NCBI GenBank assembly: GCA_963691705.1
Contig: OY829539.1
Location: 6,450,501 to 6,514,500 of the forward strand
Direction of reading: 5' to 3'
DNA from: Viola odorata
Taxonomy: Eukaryota > Streptophyta > Magnoliopsida > Malpighiales > Violaceae
DNA length: 64,000 nucleotides
In this document: piece by piece, positions 35,001-46,258 of the stretch
Numbering within the stretch: position 1 is the first letter of the stretch
How the letters are laid out: each line of letters begins with the position of its first letter
Notes under the pieces: model-generated
Told to the model about the DNA's origin: nothing
Databases searched by the model: none
The model's input: only the letters and a program-made list of their open reading frames with translations
Program-made: the position numbers and the translations under genes

Positions 35001-37671
35001 GCCCCAGAGACGACTTAATCCGCCTATGATGGAAGTGGTGAAGAAAGAGATTCTCAAGTTGTTAGATGCGGGAGTTATCTACCCCATCTCAGATAGCCCT
35101 TGGGTCAGCCCTATCCAAGTTGTGCCCAAGAAAATAGGCATAACTATTACCATCGGTCAGGCTGGAGAATCCATTCCTACCTGGATCCAGAATGGGTGGA
35201 GAGTGTGTATCGACTACCGCCGGCTAAATTCTGCTACCAGGAAAGATCATTTTCCACTGCCCTTCATCGATTAGATGCTGGAACGCCTGGCCGGCAAAAC
35301 CCATTATTGCTGTCTAGACGGTTACTCCGGATTCCATCAGATCCCAGTTGCTCCTGAAGACCAGGAAAAGACAACCTTCACTTGCCCTTTCGGGACCTTC
35401 GCGTATAGACGCATGCCCTTCGGTCTATGCAACGCCCCTGCCACTTTCCAGCGTTGTATGGTCAGCATTTTCTCTGAATTAGTTGAAGATGGAATCGAAG
35501 TCTTCATGGACGACTTCACCGTCTATGGAAACTCATTTGAAGAATGCATGAACAATCTGAAAAGGTGCCTAGAGCGCTGCATTGAGACGAATCTTGTCCT
35601 GAATTTCAAAAAATGCCACTTCATGGTGGATCGAGCCCTAATGCTTGGTCATGTTATCTCGGCCAAGGGAATTGAAGTTGACAAAGCCAAGATAGAAGTA
35701 ATAGAATCCCTGCCCTACCCATCTTGTGTCCGCGATGTAAGATCTTTTCTAGGCTATGCCGGTTTCTACCGAAGGTTCATTAAGGATTTTTCGAAGATTG
35801 CCCAACCCATGTGTAAATTGCTCCAGAAGGACGTTTCCTTCGATTTTAGCGAGGCCTGCAGAATCGCTTTTGAACTTCTCAAGAACAAACTTATCTCGGC
35901 CCCGATTATTCGAGCCCCCGACTGGGCACTACCTTTCGAGGTCATGTGTGATGCTAGTAATCAGGCCCTAGGCGCCTTTTTGGGTCAGAAGAAGGATAAA
36001 AAGACCCATGTCATCTATTATGCTTCCAAGTTGCTAGACCCGTCCCAGCAGAACTACACCACCACTGAGAAAGAACTTCTGGTCGTAGTCTACGCCCTAG
36101 ACAAGTTCAGACAATATCTGCTAGGAACTCAGGTCCTCATCTACTCTGACCATTCTGCCCTTCGGTGTTTGTTGACTAAAGTCGATGCCAAACCTCGGCT
36201 TATCTGTTGGATCTTGCTTCTGCAAGAATTCAATATAGCTATCAAAGATAAGGCCGGAAGAGAAAACCTTGTGGCCGATCACTTGAGTAGATTTCCAACC
36301 CAAGAAGATAATTCGCTTGTGCCAATCCGGGATACTTTTCCAGATGAGCACTTATGTCTAGTCCAAACTGTTTATTCCCCATGGTTTTTCGATAGTGCAA
36401 ACTTTTGTGCTACAGGCACTTACCCAGCCGATTCCACTTCCTCTAAATGCACCAGAATCAGAAGACAAGCAAAATACTACATATGGGACAGTCCCTACCT
36501 ATGGAAGCACTGTTCGGATTAGATCATCCGTAGATGTGTAACCATGGACGAGGTGCCCTCGATCCTTAAATTCTGCCACTCAGAAGGAGGCCATTTCGCG
36601 GCCAAGAAAACCGCCCTGAAAGTTCTGGAAGCTGGGCTGTACTGGCCCACCATTTTCAAGGATAGTTACATGTTCTGCGCCTCATGCCCCCGATTTCAGG
36701 CCACTGGAAATATCGGGGCCAGGAATCAGATGCCCTTGACAAACATTATCGCCTGCGAGATCTTTGATATCTGGGGTATAGACTTCATGGGCCCTTTTCC
36801 CAATTCCTTCGGCAACATCTACATCCTTCTGGCCGTCGATTATGTCTCTAAATGGGTCGAGGCCAAGGCTACTCGAACGGAGGATTCCAAGGTGGTTGTG
36901 AACTTCCTCCGCACCAATATCTTCAATCGGTTTGGTACACCTAGAGCGCTGATCAGCGATAGGGGTGCCCACTTTTGCAACCGTGTTGTGTCCTCTCTTT
37001 TGACAAAGTATGGAGTCCACCATAGAACATCCACTGCTTATCATCCTCAGACTAACGGACAAGCCGAGGTCTCGAACCGTGAGATCAAGTCCATTCTTGA
37101 AAAGACCGTTAACCAGTCCAGAAAGGATTGGAGTTTGAAATTGGGTGACGCTCTCTGGGCCTATCGAACAGCTTTCAAGACCCCGATTGGAATGACCCCT
37201 TACAGGCTTATTTATGGAAATCCGTGCCATCTCCCGGTGGAGATAGAGCACAAGGCTTTCTGGGCTATCCGAAAGGTAAACACAGATCTAGGCCTCGCTG
37301 ACCAACATAGGCGCTTGTAAATTCAAGAGCTAGAAGAGTTAAGGGATGATGCTTATGAGAACGCCCTGCTCTATAAAGGCAAGACAAAAGCATATCATGA
37401 CCGACATCTTCGTCCCAAAACGTTCTCAGTTGGACAGCAAGTCTTGTTGTACAACTCACGACTGCGACTCTTCGCTGGGAAGCTGAAATCTAAATGGTCG
37501 GGACCTTTCGTGGTCACGACAATCTACACCCATGGGGCAGTTGAAATCCAGAACCCTGTCACAAGAGTCATCTTCAAAGTCAGTGGGCAAAGACTGAAGC
37601 CCTTCTATGAAGGTTTCCAGCCCTCGGTTGTTGAGGAGGCTATGGTGGAGGACCCACCCGTCCAGACCTAG
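32075..37671 (+). pseudogene. Athila gag-pol polyprotein, decayed
   Basis: Gag begins at ATG 32075 or 32093 and shifts frame near 32820. The rest, 32830-37671, is one frame broken by nonsense codons at 33436, 35272, 36520 and 37318. Domains in order: gag with a CX2CX4HX4C knuckle (CQICNFVDHPTDACPH, ~33127), aspartic protease (MCDLGAGINVMPL), RT ([20 protein letters not shown]), RNase H (MCDASNQALG, TTEKELLVVV) and integrase with DDE residues in [16 protein letters not shown] and NGQAEVSN. The integrase zinc region reads CASCPRF where a second Cys is usual. The frame ends naturally at 37671. It is inactive as it stands. Confidence 0.92.
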
Positions 37672-37984
37672 AGTATCAAAGCACGTCGAGGTCCCGACGA
37701 GTAACTGGACCACGTTGGAGGCATTTGATATGTCAGCCGTATCCTTTCTCTCTCCTTTATCTTCTCTGCCACCTTTCGGATTCTCTGATTTTTGTTGATT
37801 TTATTTCCATATTTTATTCCTTGTATATATCTCTTACCTTTCCCTTTCCCTATGATTTTATTCCTTTTAATTAACATTAACTCATCTTTATTCTCTCTTT
37901 TTGTCCGTATCTTAAATGTACCAACTGCCGTTTTGAAATTTAAAAGTTGCTATCCTTTTTGGGCAGTTGGGATACGCGTGGGTC
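37672..37984. other. Athila tail and junction to Tat element Q
   Basis: There is no gene. Somewhere here Athila sequence downstream of pol passes into sequence that formed the insertion target of element C (GGGATACGCGTGGGTC). The boundary could not be placed. Confidence 0.45.
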
Positions 37985-37989
37985 ATTGT

Positions 37990-38415
37990 TGTCACGGCCT
38001 AACCATTCTGAGGCCCGTGCGGCGCCTAGGTCCCGCACCTAGGCCAGCCTTCTCTTGATGCTTAACAGCAATCTCCAATACCCAAACCAGCCTCGGCCCT
38101 ATCTTGCCAGCGCACTACTAGCTCTAGTCCCGGACCCAGCTAGAAGTGGCCATCACGGCAAAGCCATCATGGCAACGCCCCTTCCATAACACGGAAGGCT
38201 CGCTCGCACACCTATGTCGTACCCGCATAGGAGAAGCTCGCTTAGACAAGCATACTCTCATATCTCATCCAGGGGTTGGTGGAGAGCTATCACACCCAAT
38301 TGGACTTTCCCTTCACATACCCTATGAAGGGCTACCCGTCAAATCCATGCGCCTTCGGCGCATCTCAGGTTCCATGTTGAGGCTAAGCTTGAACACCAAG
38401 GCTTAGACCTTAACA
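37990..38415 (-). repeat. Element C LTR, left copy (3' LTR, minus)
   Basis: This 426-bp LTR reads TGTTAAGGTC...GGCCGTGACA on the minus strand. The PPT-like CTCTCCCCCACTT complement lies at 38416-38428. The 5 bases outside it, ATTGT (37985-37989), match the reverse complement of ACAAT outside the right copy. By eye it differs from the right copy at about three positions, so the insertion is recent. Confidence 0.92.
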
Positions 38416-38806
38416 CTCTCCCCCACTTAGTAATGTCAATGCCCTCATCGACTAGATCTCCAATCTCCTTAGCCCTCTTTTCACTCTTCCTAACTCCTCA
38501 GATTGTGGTCTTATCACTCAGTTTCTTTTCACAGCTCGTGTCTCACACTCGCCTCTGAATACGTACATTCTAGGCATGATTGATATTTCCTCAGTATCCG
38601 ATCCTTCTAGTCGATACCCTTGGAACCTATCGATCATACTTACAATGCCGCGTCTTCCCACCAATCTCTCTTATCCCATCGATCGCATGCTCACTCTTTT
38701 CATGCGGGCTGTTTTCTCTTTACTCATATCTTTATCACTCCTTCTTTTCTCCAGTCTCACTACACTCATCAAGGCCTACTTCATAGGGTCAGGCGCCTCT
38801 GCGCGT

Positions 38807-38995
38807 TATATCGTATCCATCTGGGTCAAGCGCCTCTGCGCATTATATCGTATCCATCTGGGTCAAGCGCCTCTGCGCATTATATCGTATCCATCTAAGT
38901 CACGTGCCTCTGCATATTTTATCATATTCTACTAAGCCAAGCGCCTCTGCGCACTGAGCCAGTGAGTCTACCCCAACGGCCAAGCGCCTCTGCGC
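38807..38995. repeat. ~41-bp tandem repeat with GCGCCTCTGCGC core in element C
   Basis: CAGGCGCCTCTGCGCGTTAT is followed by near-identical units such as AAGCGCCTCTGCGCATTATA with ATCGTATCCATCT linkers. Three tight copies are followed by looser ones up to about 39110. The position just inside the 3' LTR is typical for retroelement 3' tandem arrays. Confidence 0.8.
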
Positions 38996-40319
38996 CCATA
39001 ATTTCTCTTCCTTGCTCGAGTCTGTCTGAGCTGGAGAGTTTCATAATGCTACATGCGTATTATGATCTTGTCCCACCGAGCCATGCGCCTCTGCGCATTA
39101 TAGTTCTGCCCCATCGGCCCATGTGTTACCGCACATTACAACTTCTCTTACTGGCTCAAGTCTGTCTGAGTCAGCTGTTCTCAAGCAACTAATCAAATTT
39201 TTATTATTTTCATTTATTGTTTTGTATAGATGGATGGTTTTATGGCTTGTGCATTTCCTCCCCCACTTCAATCATCGATGTCCTCATCGATTCATCTTCA
39301 CCGGTTGGCTCGCACATCCTTACATTCATCAAGCACACAATGTAAGGCTCCAAACAATCTCTAAAGGAACACTTCCCTTTTTGACTTCTTATCCACTATT
39401 ACTCGCTCCATTCCCACTGCCTAAATAAACCTTCCATATCATATGATTTCTATATTCAAACTCATACTCGCATCAGGCCACTTGATTCGTGCATTCTATT
39501 ACCCCTTCCATGGACTAGAACTCTAGTTACCCATAACTATGGACTAGGGACTTTTAGCCACCCAGAGTACGGACTAGGAACTTTTAGCTACCCATCATAT
39601 GCATTAATAGTCTCACTCCTCCTCAATCTACACAAACGCTGGTACTTTCATATCCCAGACTCGCCTCATGGTTCTCCTTGTAGGATCCCACCTTTTCCAC
39701 GAGGTTGTAGGATGGCCTACCGACCCATTACCGCATCTGTTGTCTCACACTTTTCAATCTTCGACATTTTAGCACTATAAGTATGATCTTCCTCATCCTT
39801 AAACCTTAGAAATCGTTGTGGTTGCTACGATGAACATCGATCGTTCTCCTCTCTATCTTGAAAGAACTTGTGTTGGATCTCCTTGCCTGATCCCTATGTT
39901 ATGCAGGTAATACAAGAGCCCACGACTGCTTTTCTCCGCATTACTCATCCTCATCCCTGTTTCCTCCGAAGACCAGCCCCCGCATTCTCATCTAGCGTAC
40001 TTGGCCTCTAGGTTCTCGCTCGTCTCGGTCATAACCACGCCTCACCCCTATTGTTGGGCTGACATTTTACTGGCATCCACAATTTCATAATTCCCATCAA
40101 CTCATATTCCCACGTCTCGACCTCACAAAATGTTATCAACTTAGGCTCTTCGAACACTAGCTCCTCGAGCTTTAGTTTCTCAGACCTTCCCATTTTTGAA
40201 CCTTTGCCCCGCCTCGCTATACTTATGTACTTCGCATGTATAAGTGTTACTTGTCTCAACGACTGAACTCTAGTTCCACAACCCTTTCACTTCTCAAATC
40301 TTCGCTCCAAGTATTCTTG

Positions 40320-41100
40320 TAAAGGAGTCTGAAACAACGCTACCGGTGGCCCCTGTGTCAATAAGGGCCTCTAGGGAGTAACATTCCATTTAAACCGTCC
40401 CATACATTTCTCTTCACCATCTCCTATCTGGCCAACTGTTTCTTCTAGGTCGATGAAACTCTTCTCTAAAAAGTTTTCACCTTCGATGGTCTCTTGGTTC
40501 TAACTTCATAGATCCTCGAGCCGCCTGCAGCGCACTCAAGGCAACTTTTTATAAAACACTCAGCAACTTGTGGGGACCTTCACAGATAAAGCACGCAGTA
40601 AGTCCCTGAACGAAATTAAACAATCTGTTGACCTTCGACGTCTCCTTAATATTGAACATAAGCGTGAAATATTAATCCATAAATTCTCGCACGGAAACCG
40701 TTTGCACAAGGTCACGCAAGCCCACCCGGACAACATATTCCACATCCTCTAGGAAACTATGCTTTCCTTAACTCCGCTATAGACTTCTCCCGCATACTTT
40801 AGCATCATAAGATAGAAGCATTATTACATTTGTCAGCCCTGACTCATCTGACATAATCTGGCACACCTTGAAGCTTTCTAGATCCAACACAAAAATATCT
40901 ATCTCTCCTGTGCCCCTCACTCCCTTATAGGGTTTTTATTGAAAGCCTTTGCATTTATTTAGGTCAACCGTCCCCATACCCGGAGGGCCATGAACATCCC
41001 TTTACATTATTTCGATAAGTTTGCCTTGTATCATAATCAGAAATCCGTTCACCGGTCCCACTTTCATGATGGTCTCGCGGAACGGGTTCCACACTTCCTT
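40320..41100 (-). pseudogene. Element C gag-protease relic
   Basis: Translation on the minus strand gives TVSVREFMD, then YFTLMFNIKETSKVNRLFNF and VQGLTACFICEGPHK in one stretch. These match the retrotransposon gag plus CCHC layout of Ty3 chromoviruses. Further on LEALIDTGATGS matches the protease active site. Stops and frame changes interrupt it throughout. Confidence 0.65.
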
Positions 41101-41662
41101 AAGATTATCTTGCGAAACATCCACCCTCATTTCAACAGTTCACCGAGGTTTCCCTAGAAGTCACACTCTTTCTCTAGGATTCGACCTTCCACGGTTAAAA
41201 GTTTCCTTGTTAATCATGCTCCTAGTGTTTCCATGCGTAGCACCCGTTCCACCAAGATACGCCATGGTTCCACATTCTCTTCGATAGACCGATCATAGTC
41301 GACACTCTCTCACCTTTGAACAGTTCCACGTCTTTAGGTCAGACAGGATTCTAGCATCTCAATGCGTCTATCCTTTTCGAGTATTTGTTCCAATGTATGT
41401 CTTGTAGTAAGGCTTCTCTTGTCTTTAGCCAGCACTCACCCGCGCATACTCTATTCGGTACTTACGGCAATCATCAAGGTCAGTTATGAACATCTCGTGG
41501 TGAGGTTACTCCGGCCCTCGGTCAACACTCACACGTAGGACCGACTTGAACCCAAATTCTTGAGGCTTAGTCAGACCCAAGACTAACGCCCAAATCATTC
41601 TCTATTTCTCGCGCACATGTCTGACTAGGGAGTGTCCTTGATGCTCAAGGTCATCGTCTAAG

Positions 41663-42508
41663 TCATTCGTATGCATCGAGGTGAGAAATGGGATCTTTCG
41701 TGCCGTCATATGATTCTGCTGGGAGTTTCACATGTCGATGGACTCTGTGGTGCCTGACACGGTAGCTGAACGGATGACCCACGTTAGCATCGGGGATCCT
41801 ACGAGGCTGACGCTGATGTGGAATTTCAGCGTCATATCTGGGATTTTGAGGGTCATATTCCTGATGTCTCCTAGGAGAGCGGTTACTAGATCTCTCACTG
41901 TATCTAGGAGATGGATCTCTCACTACGTCCCCCCGTCGATCATCCCAGGGCTCTCTATACTCGTCACGCTGGCGGGCTGCTTCGGGGATAGAGATTCCTC
42001 CCCGGTACTGTCCAGGATGGTCGGCAGGTCCGCGTGTGAATGGTGGGACGTTTATGGGGACCAAAGGGAAAGGCAATGAGGACAGGAGTGCCCTAGACTG
42101 TTGGGGCGATAAGGGTCGTTCGTTGACAATGGACGGAGTGAAAACCACTTGGGAAGACACACCAGGTCTCGAGGCATGAGGAGTAAATCCAGCAGCCATC
42201 TCTGTCAGCTGATTCAGTTGAGCTTGGAGAGCTGCTATTGAATTCGCGAAAGGGTTGTCCGCTTCTCCTATCATAGATCTCCCTGCCTGGGGGGTAGGAT
42301 GGCTGGTTCCTGCTATATGGGAGAAGGGAGAGCAAATCTGGAATGTAACTTCTTCTGAACTTGACCCACGAGGAAGATCTAATTCTCCCGCAGTAACGTC
42401 CTGCCCTGGGGTGGGGGTATCAGAGGTAGCGAAGGGAAACAAGCGTCTGCGGGTGTTGTATGGGATGTTGGAAGTTCGGGACAGCGCCGGATCTGACTCT
42501 GAGGCCAT
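41663..42508 (-). pseudogene. N-terminal gag of Tat element P, truncated
   Basis: An open 281-codon frame starts at ATG 42508, 86 bases inside LTR1. It has the disordered Ser/Pro/Arg-rich N-terminus of Tat gag, a short helix (SIAALQAQLNQLTEMAAG) and the start of the gag core, ESYDGTKDPISHLDAYE. It then stops at 41663, where the sequence changes to element C. The rest of gag and all of pol are missing. The break coincides with the inversion breakpoint. Confidence 0.8.
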
Positions 42509-42573
42509 AATCCTTCTAGCTTCAGGGAGGAGGAGCTTGGTTATTAAGGATGCTCACTTAATAGAACCGAAGC

Positions 42574-42591
42574 TCTCAACGAAAGCACCAA
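42574..42591 (-). other. Candidate primer-binding site (PBS) of Tat element P
   Basis: Minus-strand TGGTGCTTTCGTTGAGAG lies three bases after the LTR1 end, where a PBS is expected. The matching tRNA was not identified with confidence. Confidence 0.55.
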
Positions 42592-42593
42592 TT

Positions 42594-43165
42594 TGATAAT
42601 AATTTGTCTTCTGCCGAAGGATGTATGGCGGAGCGGTTCCTCTCAGATCAGTGTGCACGACGGTCCACAGTACCTGCAATGCGCCGGAGGGGGTCTCCGG
42701 CGGAAACACTCCGATGCTTAAGTCAGTATGTGTACTGAATTTGACAGGGCTTTGGCCAGTCAAGTATGCTTACCTGCCTCCTTTGTGGGGGAGGTATTTA
42801 TAGAAGAAAGGGGGCGTTCCCGCCCAAGTAAACGGGTACGGAGCTATCGCTCGCGTTAGGGTCTGTGGTTCGCCCTTATCATGATACGCTACCTTGGCGG
42901 TAGGTGTGTAGGTAGATATTGCCACGGTAGGATAATGGCCGGAGCATTAATCCTGACGCGTGGTTTCCTCTGGGGGAGAGATAACTCCTTGAGCCATCCA
43001 TGAGGTCCGTACGAGGAGCCGGTAGGGCCCCGTTAGCCTTTGTAGCGTTAGCCTTTGGGGAAGGTAGCAATCTTGTCCCTATCGTGGTGGTGAGAAACAG
43101 TAGCTAGGCCTCTTCCCGCCGGGTTATAGACGAAAATACCCTTTCCTTTAGGTGATTTGTTATCA
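42594..43165 (-). repeat. Tat LTR1 (5' LTR of element P), 572 bp
   Basis: Ends are TGATAA...TTATCA. It is closely related to LTR2 at 54514 along its whole length. A TATA box, CTATAAATACC on the minus strand, lies at 42793-42803. Its outer edge at 43165 cuts gene A', so P was inserted into A'. Confidence 0.9.
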
Positions 43166-44655
43166 TCAACCTTGGGAGGAATAGTAGAGGGCACCTTGGT
43201 AACTTCCATCACTGGCAAGGGACCCGTAACGTGCGAGGCGTCAACCTCCTCGGAAGGAACCCCATTGATTTCCTCCACAGAAGGAACTAGTGGGTCAGAT
43301 CTCTCTTTGCGAACTCTTTTTACGAGACGCTCCGTTTCGGCAGCAATCTCTTCGCTATCATCCTCGGTTGACTCCGCCGAAGGATCACTTTTTCTGGACC
43401 TAAGTTTCATCCGTTGAGCAGGGGTGGCATGACGCAGCTCGGAACCAGTATCCATGCTTCCGCTATCACTGTCAACCTCTTCCCTCACAGGATTACCTGG
43501 GGCCACACCCTCACCGCGAGCTGGTAGCCAATTCTCAAGGAAACGAGAAGGTCGGGCAGATGTGTTGTGTGTCGCGACGGTTTTATTTCTCCTTCCTCGC
43601 GGCAGAATAGGCGGACGACTAGAGCCTTCGGGTGGAGGAGAAGGAGGTAATGTCTGAAGCGGCACCACGTTTAGAGGAACGTCCCTTTCCTTGGAGGATC
43701 GACCCTCAGCGTTACCTGCCGATAAAATATTTTAATAGGACAAGAAAGTCGAAGCGATAAGGCGATAAAAGAAAAGACTCACCTACGACACACTCTGACA
43801 AAGGCCTGAACCGAGCAAATTCCCGAATGCGGAAAGGCCATTCTATTTCTAATAAGGCGTTAACATGGGATACATCCATGCTAGACAACACATCTGGTTC
43901 TCGCCAAGCGACACTAGTAATCTTTCGGTTGAAACCACCGCGCCAAAACCGAGAGGGCAAGCGAAGGGTGAAGAAGCCATTTTTCCAGTTGTCAACGTTC
44001 TCTTCGAAACCTTGAAAATTCCGCCAGAAAAACCGAACAAGAGCACCATTCCATTTTGGGGTAATATCCACTAAGCAGTTATGGCACCTCTAGGTGAAAA
44101 ATGTGCGGAATAGATCGAGCGATGGAGCGAAAATATGCTTCATCTCACACGAGCGAAGAAAGGCGTAAAGCCCACGTCAGTTTGGGCTTCCATGACCTCG
44201 GCTTCCTCATCAGAGACTAGGATGTCCTGGAGGACCTCTTCCACCGTTAAGGCAGGCTGAGGAGATATGAAACGATCAACGACAGCGTCTAGGGGCGACT
44301 GCTTGGATGATGTAGATGGCTTTTTGGGCTTGGGCTTGGTCGTGGACGATCCAGGAGGGAGTTTCACCATACGGCCGCCTCGAGTCGTTGTCATGGTCGG
44401 AGGAACGGAGCCTGTGACTTCTATATCGTCCTCCACCGAGGTAAACTCTCTTATCTGCTCCACGGTTGTGGGTGAGACCGTCGTAGGAGAGGGAAGGGGT
44501 CGTGGCTTGACAGACGATGGTGTGGTTGTTTTGTATGAAGCCGAGTTTGGTGTAGCTGACTGGGATCTAGATCTGGAAGGAACTGGGCTCGAAGTGTCCA
44601 CCGGCTTAGGTCCGGCAGCATTTTTGCGGGCTGGCTTTTTAGTCTTAGGTGCCAT
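43166..44655 (-). pseudogene. Gene A' of Tat element Q: relative of antisense gene A, broken
   Basis: ATG at 44655 opens a Ser/Thr/Pro/Lys-rich N-terminus (MAPKTKKPARKNAAGPKPV) not seen in gene A. An internal deletion with a frameshift then joins it to A-like sequence: LYAFLRSCEMKHIFAPSLDL, then CHNCLVDITPKW and SRFWRGGFNRKITSVAW. A nonsense codon lies at 44090-44092. Exon 1 ends at 43783 and exon 2 starts at 43715, the same intron position as in gene A. Exon 2 keeps PLNVVPLQTLPPSPPPEGSS. LTR1 removes the C-terminus at 43165. The gene is on the minus strand only because of the inversion. Confidence 0.8.
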
Positions 44656-44903
44656 TGATGGTGAGTGTAGTGAGAAAGATAGCAGTAATGGAGGTGAGAG
44701 TGAAGAGAGGATAGGGTTGCGTGTTTGGTGAGGGAGAGAGGTGAAAGTGATAGGGTTGAAAGTGATATGAGTGAAAATTTGTGGGAGCATGGGAGAGAGA
44801 GTGGAAATCACAGCTGGCAATAAATGGCGCAGCTTTGCATTGATGAGGTCTGCGTTTTCTGTGGCTTGACAGGCTACGTGGCACCCTGGGCGTGGAGCAC
44901 AAT

Positions 44904-45329
44904 TGTTAAGGTCTAAGCCTTGGTGTTCAAGCTTAGCCTCAACATGGAACCTGAGATGCGCCGAAGGCGTATGGATTTGACGGGTAGCCCTTCATAGGGT
45001 ATGTGAAGGGAAAGTCCAATTGGGTGTGATAGCTCTCCACCAACCCCTGGATGAGATATGAGAGTATGCTTGTCTAAGCGAGCTTCTCCTATGCGGGTAC
45101 GGCATAGGTGTGCGAGCGAGCCTTCCGTGTTATGGAAGGGGCGTTGCCATGATGGCTTTGCCGTGATGGCCACTTCTAGCTGGGTCCGGGACTAGAGCTA
45201 GTAGTGCGCTGGCAAGATAGGGCCGAGGCTGGTTTGGGTATTGGAGATTGCTGTTAAGCATCAAGAGAAGGTTGGCCTAGGTGCGGGACCTAGGCGCCGC
45301 ACGGGCCTCAGAATGGTTAGGCCGTGACA
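44904..45329 (+). repeat. Element C LTR, right copy (5' LTR, now plus)
   Basis: It reads TGTTAAGGTC...GGCCGTGACA on the plus strand, so it is inverted relative to the left copy. ACAAT at 44899-44903 is its outer flank and is the reverse complement of the left TSD. A PBS follows directly at its inner side. Confidence 0.92.
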
Positions 45330-45331
45330 GG

Positions 45332-45343
45332 TGGTAGCGGAGC
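45332..45343 (+). other. Element C primer-binding site (PBS)
   Basis: TGGTAGCGGAGC follows the LTR end GTGACAGG and resembles an initiator-Met tRNA PBS. It shows that the right LTR is the 5' LTR. Confidence 0.8.
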
Positions 45344-45740
45344 TAAACTTGGGTTCTTTGCGAGTGCAAAGTCTTCGGAAGTCAGGTGCGCCGAGATAGA
45401 AATGGCGTCATTACATTGAGGAGCGTTGCTACGGAAGTTCCATCCTAAGGTTCGAGTTCGGATGAAGGCCTTGCCGTAGGCAAAGGGCTTATAGGCCGTG
45501 TTGAGACGGCTCGGCCTATGACATGGCGGTGAGCTGAGAGGCGCAAGCGAACATGGCTGAGAGGCATGAGAGGGCGTGGCCTCGAGATGGGGAATGTGAC
45601 CGAGAGTTGGGGGCGACGTTACATGTGTGCTTTGGGCGAGAGGCCGAGCGAGCGTGTCTCGGAGAATTGCGGAAGTCTTGCTGGTCCTGCGTGCGAGTGA
45701 TGGCCGAGGACAAGAGAAGCCATACCATAATAAACAATTT
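45344..45740 (+). other. Leader of element C up to the inversion breakpoint
   Basis: GC-rich leader sequence with no convincing gene. Somewhere between 45740 and 45860 it passes into Tat sequence upstream of gene B', where ACACGTGTCC and TTTAATG motifs match the region upstream of gene B (about 59410-59460). Confidence 0.55.
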
Positions 45741-46084
45741 CTGCTTCGCTTTTCCACGTTATCCCGGAAGTTACTGGCTTGGTTAACGCCATTCTGCGTT
45801 ATCTCCTCTAGTGTAGTATCGGTCTTGTCTTATTTCAAAAAATCCTTTCTGCTTTTTAGAGCATTTAATGCTCATGATCTTCTCATTAATGCGGGAGAAA
45901 AGTCGTCCTGGCATAGACACACGTGTCCCTTTTTTATGGCGCCATGGGCTAGCGTGTTCCATAATTTTAGCAAAATCGAAGCATTGTCGCACTTCTCTAG
46001 AATTGTACTCATTGCTTGAGTCTTTTCCTTGTGATCCTCTTACGCAACGACTGCGATGTCCGTCGTTTCTTTGACTACTAGGGT

Positions 46085-46090
46085 TATAAA
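46085..46090 (+). promoter_or_regulatory. TATA box upstream of gene B'
   Basis: TATAAA in GGGTTATAAAACCC lies 169 bases upstream of the ATG at 46259, within sequence antisense to the Tat element. It suggests the antisense gene has its own promoter. Confidence 0.5.
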
Positions 46091-46258
46091 ACCCAATACT
46101 TGTTTCTTTTGCTTACTTTTGCCGTTTTGCTTTCTTCATATTTTCTCTAGCCGTCTTATTTTCTTTCCACCGCTCAAGGTTCTCGAAGCGCTTTCTCTCT
46201 AAAGGTACCTCCTATTTTCTTTCGTCGTCTTCTTCATCTTTACTTTTTTATTTCTGCC

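Larger units (their letters stand above)
30402..37984 (+). mobile_element. Athila-lineage Ty3 retrotransposon, 3'-truncated
   Basis: A plus-strand element has a 5' LTR (30402-32035), a tRNA-Asp type PBS, and gag-protease-RT-RNase H-integrase in one long decayed frame (32075-37671). About 300 bases of downstream sequence follow and then Tat-derived sequence takes over, so the extra ORF and 3' LTR are lost. The exact right boundary is uncertain (37800-37984). Confidence 0.85.
38416..41655 (-). mobile_element. Internal region of element C, gag-protease only
   Basis: Read on the minus strand, degenerate chromovirus-like gag is followed by a zinc-knuckle half (CFICEGPHKL) and protease (LEALIDTGATGS), then about 1.9 kb without RT, RNase H or integrase before the 3' LTR. 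This suggests a non-autonomous element carrying only gag and protease, though deletion decay is also possible. The right limit near 41655 is an inversion breakpoint. Confidence 0.65.

Noticed and set aside
38146..38406. 86-codon frame also found at 44913-45173 on the opposite strand
   Set aside because: Both lie wholly inside the two LTRs of element C, so their similarity reflects LTR identity and not a conserved gene.
41732..44731. Long plus-strand frames opposite Tat gag and gene A'
   Set aside because: They are antisense shadows of real minus-strand coding sequence with biased composition.
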